A stretch of 64,000 bases of DNA from contig NZ_CP192056.1 of the NCBI RefSeq assembly GCF_050942215.1, forward strand, positions 2,666,001 through 2,730,000, written 5' to 3'. Source of the DNA: Sphaerimonospora sp050942215 (lineage in GTDB: Bacteria; Actinomycetota; Actinomycetes; Streptosporangiales; Streptosporangiaceae). Shown in pieces: positions 60,697 to 64,000 of this stretch (its first letter is position 1; each line of letters opens with the position of its first letter). Made by a program: the position numbers and the translations under genes. A model generated the notes under the pieces. It searched no databases and was not told the DNA's origin. It saw only the letters and a program-made list of their open reading frames with translations.

Positions 60697-62619
60697 ATGG
60701 CGATGATGGGCGGCGGTTACGGCTTCGAGGCGTTACGGTCCCTGCGGCGCGACAGTTCGGTGACCAGCCAGCGGCTGGCGCCGGGGACGGTGCGCCGCAT
60801 AGCGGGATACGCCCGGCCGTTCAGATGGCAGATCACGGCGTTCCTGGTGCTGGTCGTGGTCGGATCGGTCATCGCGGTGGCCAATCCGCTGCTGATGAAG
60901 GCGATCATCGACGACGGCATCAGGCCGGGGCTGACCGACCTCGTGATCTGGCTCGCCGTGGCCATAGCCGCCCTGGCCGTCGTGGACGCGGGACTGACCC
61001 TCGTCCAGCGGTGGTACTCGGCGAGGATCGGCGAGGGCCTGATCTACAACCTGCGCACCGAGGTCTTCGACCACGTACAGCGCATGCCGGTGGCGTTCTT
61101 CATGCGGGCCCAGACCGGAGCGCTGGTCTCCCGGCTGAACAGCGACGTCATCGGGGCCCAGCGGGCCCTCACCAGCACGCTGTCGTCGGTGGTCTCCAAC
61201 GTGGTCAGCCTGATCATGGTGCTCGGCGCGATGCTCGTGCTGTCGTGGCAGATCACGCTGGTCGCGCTCATCCTGCTGCCGATCTTCATCTTCCCGGCCA
61301 AATGGGTCGGCCGGCGCATGTCAGCGCTCACCCGCGAGCAGCTGGAGCTCGACGCGGAGATGAGCTCGGTGATGACAGAGCGGTTCAACGTGGCCGGGGC
61401 CACGGTCGCCAAGCTGTACGGCAGGCCGGCCGACGAGGCGGCCCACTTCGGGCACCGGGCCGGGCGGGTCCGCGACGTCGGGATCACGGTCGCGATGTAC
61501 GGAACCGTGTTCCGGGTCGCGCTCGGCCTGGTCGCCGCGCTCGCGACCGCGCTCGTCTACGGCCTCGGCGGCGTCTTCGCCGTGTCGGGGACGCTCGAAC
61601 TCGGCACGCTGGTCGCCCTGGCGTCCCTGCTCATGCGGCTGTACGGCCCGCTGACCAGCCTGTCGAACGTCCACGTCGACGTGATGACCGCGCTCGTGAG
61701 CTTCGACCGGGTCTTCGAGGTGCTCGACCTCAAGCCGATGGTCGCCGAGCGGCCGGACGCCCGGCCGATCCCCGAGGGGCCGGTGGAGATCGAGTTCGAC
61801 GACGTCAGGTTCCGCTACCCGGCGGCCTCCGAGGTCTCGCTCGCCTCCCTCGAGTCGGTGGCGCGGCCGGACACCGGGCCGTCGCAGGAGGTCCTGAAGG
61901 GCGTGTCGTTCACGGCACGGCCGGGGGAACTGGTCGCGCTGGTCGGCCACTCCGGCGCCGGCAAGACGACGATCACCTCCCTGGTCTCCCGCCTGTACGA
62001 CGTCGGCGAGGGCGCGGTCCGGATCAACGGCCTGGACGTACGGGACGCCACCCTCGACAGCGTCAGGGACACGGTCGGCGTGGTCATGCAGGACGCCCAC
62101 CTGTTCCACGACACGATCGGCGCCAACCTGCGCTACGCCCGCCCGGGGGCCACCGACGAGGAGATCTGGGCCGCGCTGCGGGCCGCGCAGATCGCCGAGC
62201 TGGTCGAGGGCCTGCCCGAGGGGCTGGAGACGGTCGTGGGCGATCGGGGCTACCGCCTGTCGGGCGGGGAGAAGCAGCGCATCGCGCTGGCCCGCCTTCT
62301 GCTGAAGGCGCCGCGGGTCGTCGTGCTCGACGAGGCGACCGCCCATCTGGACTCCGAGTCCGAGGCCGCGGTGCAGAAGGCGCTGAAGACCGCGCTGCGC
62401 GGCCGGACCTCACTGGTGATCGCCCACCGCCTGTCCACCATCCGCGAGGCCGACACGATCCTGGTGATCGAGGACGGGCGGGTGGCCGAGCGCGGCGGCC
62501 ACGAGGAACTGCTCCGGCGGGACGGCGCCTACGCCGAGCTCTACCGCACCCAGTTCTCCGGTGACTTCTCCGGCGATGGAGCCAGGGGCGAGGCGGTCAC
62601 CGGTAGCCGAGGCGTCTGA
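60697..62619 (+). CDS. ABC exporter, fused permease-ATPase
   Basis: A 640-aa half-transporter that dimerises to export lipids, peptides or drugs. Six transmembrane helices fill about residues 45-320, including FFMRAQTGALVSRLNSD in the coupling region. The nucleotide-binding domain has GHSGAGKTTITSLVSRLYD (about 413-431), signature YRLSGGEKQRIALARLLL (about 517-534), Walker B VVVLDEATAHLD and H-loop VIAHRLSTI. ATG 60697 has GGGAGGA about 10 bp upstream. Its 3' end overlaps the convergent sulfotransferase gene by 23 bp. Confidence 0.92.
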   Translation: MAMMGGGYGFEALRSLRRDSSVTSQRLAPGTVRRIAGYARPFRWQITAFLVLVVVGSVIAVANPLLMKAIIDDGIRPGLTDLVIWLAVAIAALAVVDAGLTLVQRWYSARIGEGLIYNLRTEVFDHVQRMPVAFFMRAQTGALVSRLNSDVIGAQRALTSTLSSVVSNVVSLIMVLGAMLVLSWQITLVALILLPIFIFPAKWVGRRMSALTREQLELDAEMSSVMTERFNVAGATVAKLYGRPADEAAHFGHRAGRVRDVGITVAMYGTVFRVALGLVAALATALVYGLGGVFAVSGTLELGTLVALASLLMRLYGPLTSLSNVHVDVMTALVSFDRVFEVLDLKPMVAERPDARPIPEGPVEIEFDDVRFRYPAASEVSLASLESVARPDTGPSQEVLKGVSFTARPGELVALVGHSGAGKTTITSLVSRLYDVGEGAVRINGLDVRDATLDSVRDTVGVVMQDAHLFHDTIGANLRYARPGATDEEIWAALRAAQIAELVEGLPEGLETVVGDRGYRLSGGEKQRIALARLLLKAPRVVVLDEATAHLDSESEAAVQKALKTALRGRTSLVIAHRLSTIREADTILVIEDGRVAERGGHEELLRRDGAYAELYRTQFSGDFSGDGARGEAVTGSRGV

Positions 62620-63466
62620 GTTCCTCGCGGGCCACCTTCTCCACCAGTTCGGTGTCGGCGGCCGACAGCCGCTTACGCCAGCCGCCCGTCTTCGCCGAGT
62701 ACAGGGCGATGGCGGAGATCTCCGCGCCGAGGAAGTCCGACACCGCCCGGATCGCCCGGCCGGGGGAGGCCACCATGTCCTCGTACCGCAGGGTCAGCAG
62801 CTGCTCGGCGGGCAGCTCGCGGCGGAGCGTCGCGCTGAGCCGTACGGCGCTGCGCCACCGCAGCGCGCACTTGCCCGCCGCCGGCATGGCGTTCCACCGG
62901 TCCCGGTGCTCGGCCGAGCGCACGCCGAGGAACGGGCTGGGGAACTCGGCGTCATGCCCCAGCATGTGCGGCTTGAACCAGGCGAGGCAGGCCGGGTCGG
63001 CCAGCATGTCGGCGACCACGTCGCGGCCGTCGCGGATGATCTGGATGAGGCGTGCGTCCGGGAAGGCCTGCAGCAGCACCGGGGTGCTGTAGAGGAGATC
63101 GGGCCCGGCGTCGCCGAACCTGGTGAGCGAGCGTGCCGTCACGCAGGGCCCGGCACCGACGATGCCGCCCGCCTCCTTGCAGGCCGCGCCGCATTCCGCG
63201 CACGCGCCGGGGACGACCTGCCAGGCCTCGGCCAGCACGTCGCGCAGCACGCGGTGCGCGCCCCGGCTGCGGGCGATCGACGGCCGCCGGGCGAACGCGT
63301 ACACGACCCGGGCCACCGGGGCGCGGCCCATGGTGACGTGGAAGCCGGGAGATCGTTTCAGGGCACGGCCGAGAAGGTCCGCGCCGGAGTGCGGAGCGGA
63401 GATCACGAACACCGGCTGCCGGACCTTGACGCCGTTGACCACGAGTATGTGCGTCGGAGGTCGCAT
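62597..63466 (-). CDS. Sulfotransferase-family protein
   Basis: A 289-aa PAPS-dependent sulfotransferase-like protein. The 5'-phosphosulfate loop is VFVISAPHSGADLLGRAL (about 19-36) and the 3'-phosphate region is RLIQIIRDGRDVVADML. Four cysteines in a short segment (Cys89, Cys92, Cys96, Cys108; CAECGAACKEAG) look like a metal-binding insert. The acceptor is unknown. ATG 63466 is chosen because upstream codons overlap the divergent gene; the ribosome binding site is weak. Its 3' end overlaps the ABC exporter gene. Confidence 0.82.
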   Translation of the reverse strand: MRPPTHILVVNGVKVRQPVFVISAPHSGADLLGRALKRSPGFHVTMGRAPVARVVYAFARRPSIARSRGAHRVLRDVLAEAWQVVPGACAECGAACKEAGGIVGAGPCVTARSLTRFGDAGPDLLYSTPVLLQAFPDARLIQIIRDGRDVVADMLADPACLAWFKPHMLGHDAEFPSPFLGVRSAEHRDRWNAMPAAGKCALRWRSAVRLSATLRRELPAEQLLTLRYEDMVASPGRAIRAVSDFLGAEISAIALYSAKTGGWRKRLSAADTELVEKVAREELRRLGYR

Positions 63467-63496
63467 AGATACGCTCAAGTCTGACACCCTTTGGGA

Positions 63497-64000
63497 GTGG
63501 AAGAGCGCATCACACGCGGGGTGACGTCGTTCCCGCGGCGGCTGCGGCCGGGGGACAGGGTGGCGCTGGTGGCGCCCGCCGGTCCCGTCGACCCGGAGCG
63601 GCTCGCGCGCGGCCGCGACCTGCTCGCCGGACTCGGCCTCGAGGTGGTGATCGGCGACCACGTCCTGGAGCGCGAGTGGTTTCTCGCCGGATCGGACGCC
63701 GGTCGCGCCGCCGACCTCCAGGAGGCCTGGTGCGACCCGGGGGTCGCCGCGGTGATCTGCGCACGCGGCGGCTACGGCACCACGCGGCTGCTGGACCTGC
63801 TCGACTGGGACGCGATGGCGGCGGCCGGCCCCAAGATCCTGCTGGGCTCCAGCGACATCACCGCGCTGCACCGGGCGTTCGCCCATCGGCTGGGTGTCGT
63901 GACGCTGTTCGGCCCGATGCCGGCGACCGCCCTGCTGGGCGGCCCGGAGGGGCCGGACCAGGTCACGTTCGCGCACCTGAAGGAGGTCCTGTTCGAGGGC
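63497..64000 (+). CDS. LD-carboxypeptidase, peptidase family S66 (3' end outside window)
   Basis: The first 168 codons of a murein LD-carboxypeptidase, which trims the terminal D-alanine from tetrapeptide stems in peptidoglycan recycling. Visible are LRPGDRVALVAPAGPV (family N-terminus), VICARGGYGTTRLLDLLDW and the nucleophile motif LLGSSDITALH (Ser near 119). The catalytic Glu and His would lie beyond the window. GTG 63497 is used; GTG 63521 is an alternative. The divergent sulfotransferase gene starts 30 bp away. Confidence 0.88.
   Translation, partial: MEERITRGVTSFPRRLRPGDRVALVAPAGPVDPERLARGRDLLAGLGLEVVIGDHVLEREWFLAGSDAGRAADLQEAWCDPGVAAVICARGGYGTTRLLDLLDWDAMAAAGPKILLGSSDITALHRAFAHRLGVVTLFGPMPATALLGGPEGPDQVTFAHLKEVLFEG

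Overview
The window is high-GC, densely packed actinobacterial chromosome. RbpA, WhiA, RapZ/YvcK, OpcA, an acVLRF1-type release factor and many GTG/TTG and apparently leaderless starts all point to Actinomycetota. The secreted CBM2 enzymes and a CelR/CebR-type operator suggest a soil or plant-matter actinomycete, probably Streptosporangiales; this placement is an inference and I cannot name a genus. No rRNA, tRNA, insertion sequence, prophage or CRISPR array was seen.

Layout. (1) 1-9345, minus: one giant Rhs/YD-repeat cell-surface protein, cut at the left edge before its variable C-terminus, with a CRP-like palindrome and a sigma70-like promoter upstream. (2) 9884-18765, plus: the housekeeping block uvrC-rapZ-yvcK-whiA-gap-pgk-tpiA-secG-rbpA. 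(3) 18822-21841, minus: an amidohydrolase and a FAD-dependent amine/amino-acid oxidase. (4) 22348-23994, plus: a secreted CBM2-PL9 pectate lyase. (5) 24145-32354, minus: a complete pentose-phosphate/glycolysis operon tkt-tal-pgi-zwf-opcA-pgl. (6) 32637-37835: ctaB (plus) and ctaA (minus), the two haem A synthesis steps, flanking a PrsW-like membrane protease and a secreted AA10 lytic polysaccharide monooxygenase with CBM2. (7) 37990-40608, minus: an EamA exporter and a two-gene ABC-2 system. (8) 40768-47323, plus: the sufR-B-D-Rieske-C-S-U-T Fe-S assembly operon, with a SufR-type operator on its start codon and an iron-box-like sequence further upstream. (9) 47805-54435: a CE7-like esterase, hisE-hisG, a DEAD-box helicase with a structured leader, and an ion-transporter module (ArsB/NhaD-type permease, CBS protein, KhtT-like protein). 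(10) 54714-64000: a NarL-type two-component pair, acVLRF1, an ABC-F ATPase, a small HTH protein, a crotonase-fold enzyme, an ABC exporter, a sulfotransferase, and the start of an LD-carboxypeptidase.

The most unusual structure is a pair of related, non-coding palindromic arrays at about 36558-36833 and 56413-56697. Each carries three forward and three inverted copies of a roughly 22-bp motif (core GTGATCTTGCA), spaced almost exactly 53 bp apart (about five helical turns), around a central hairpin and with C-rich/G-rich ends. They lie some 20 kb apart, each directly at the 3' end of a gene, and in one case the array supplies that gene's stop codon. I do not recognise the family. Other candidates worth testing are a possible leader-peptide RNA switch ahead of the DEAD-box helicase gene and the dual SufR/iron-box architecture ahead of the suf operon.
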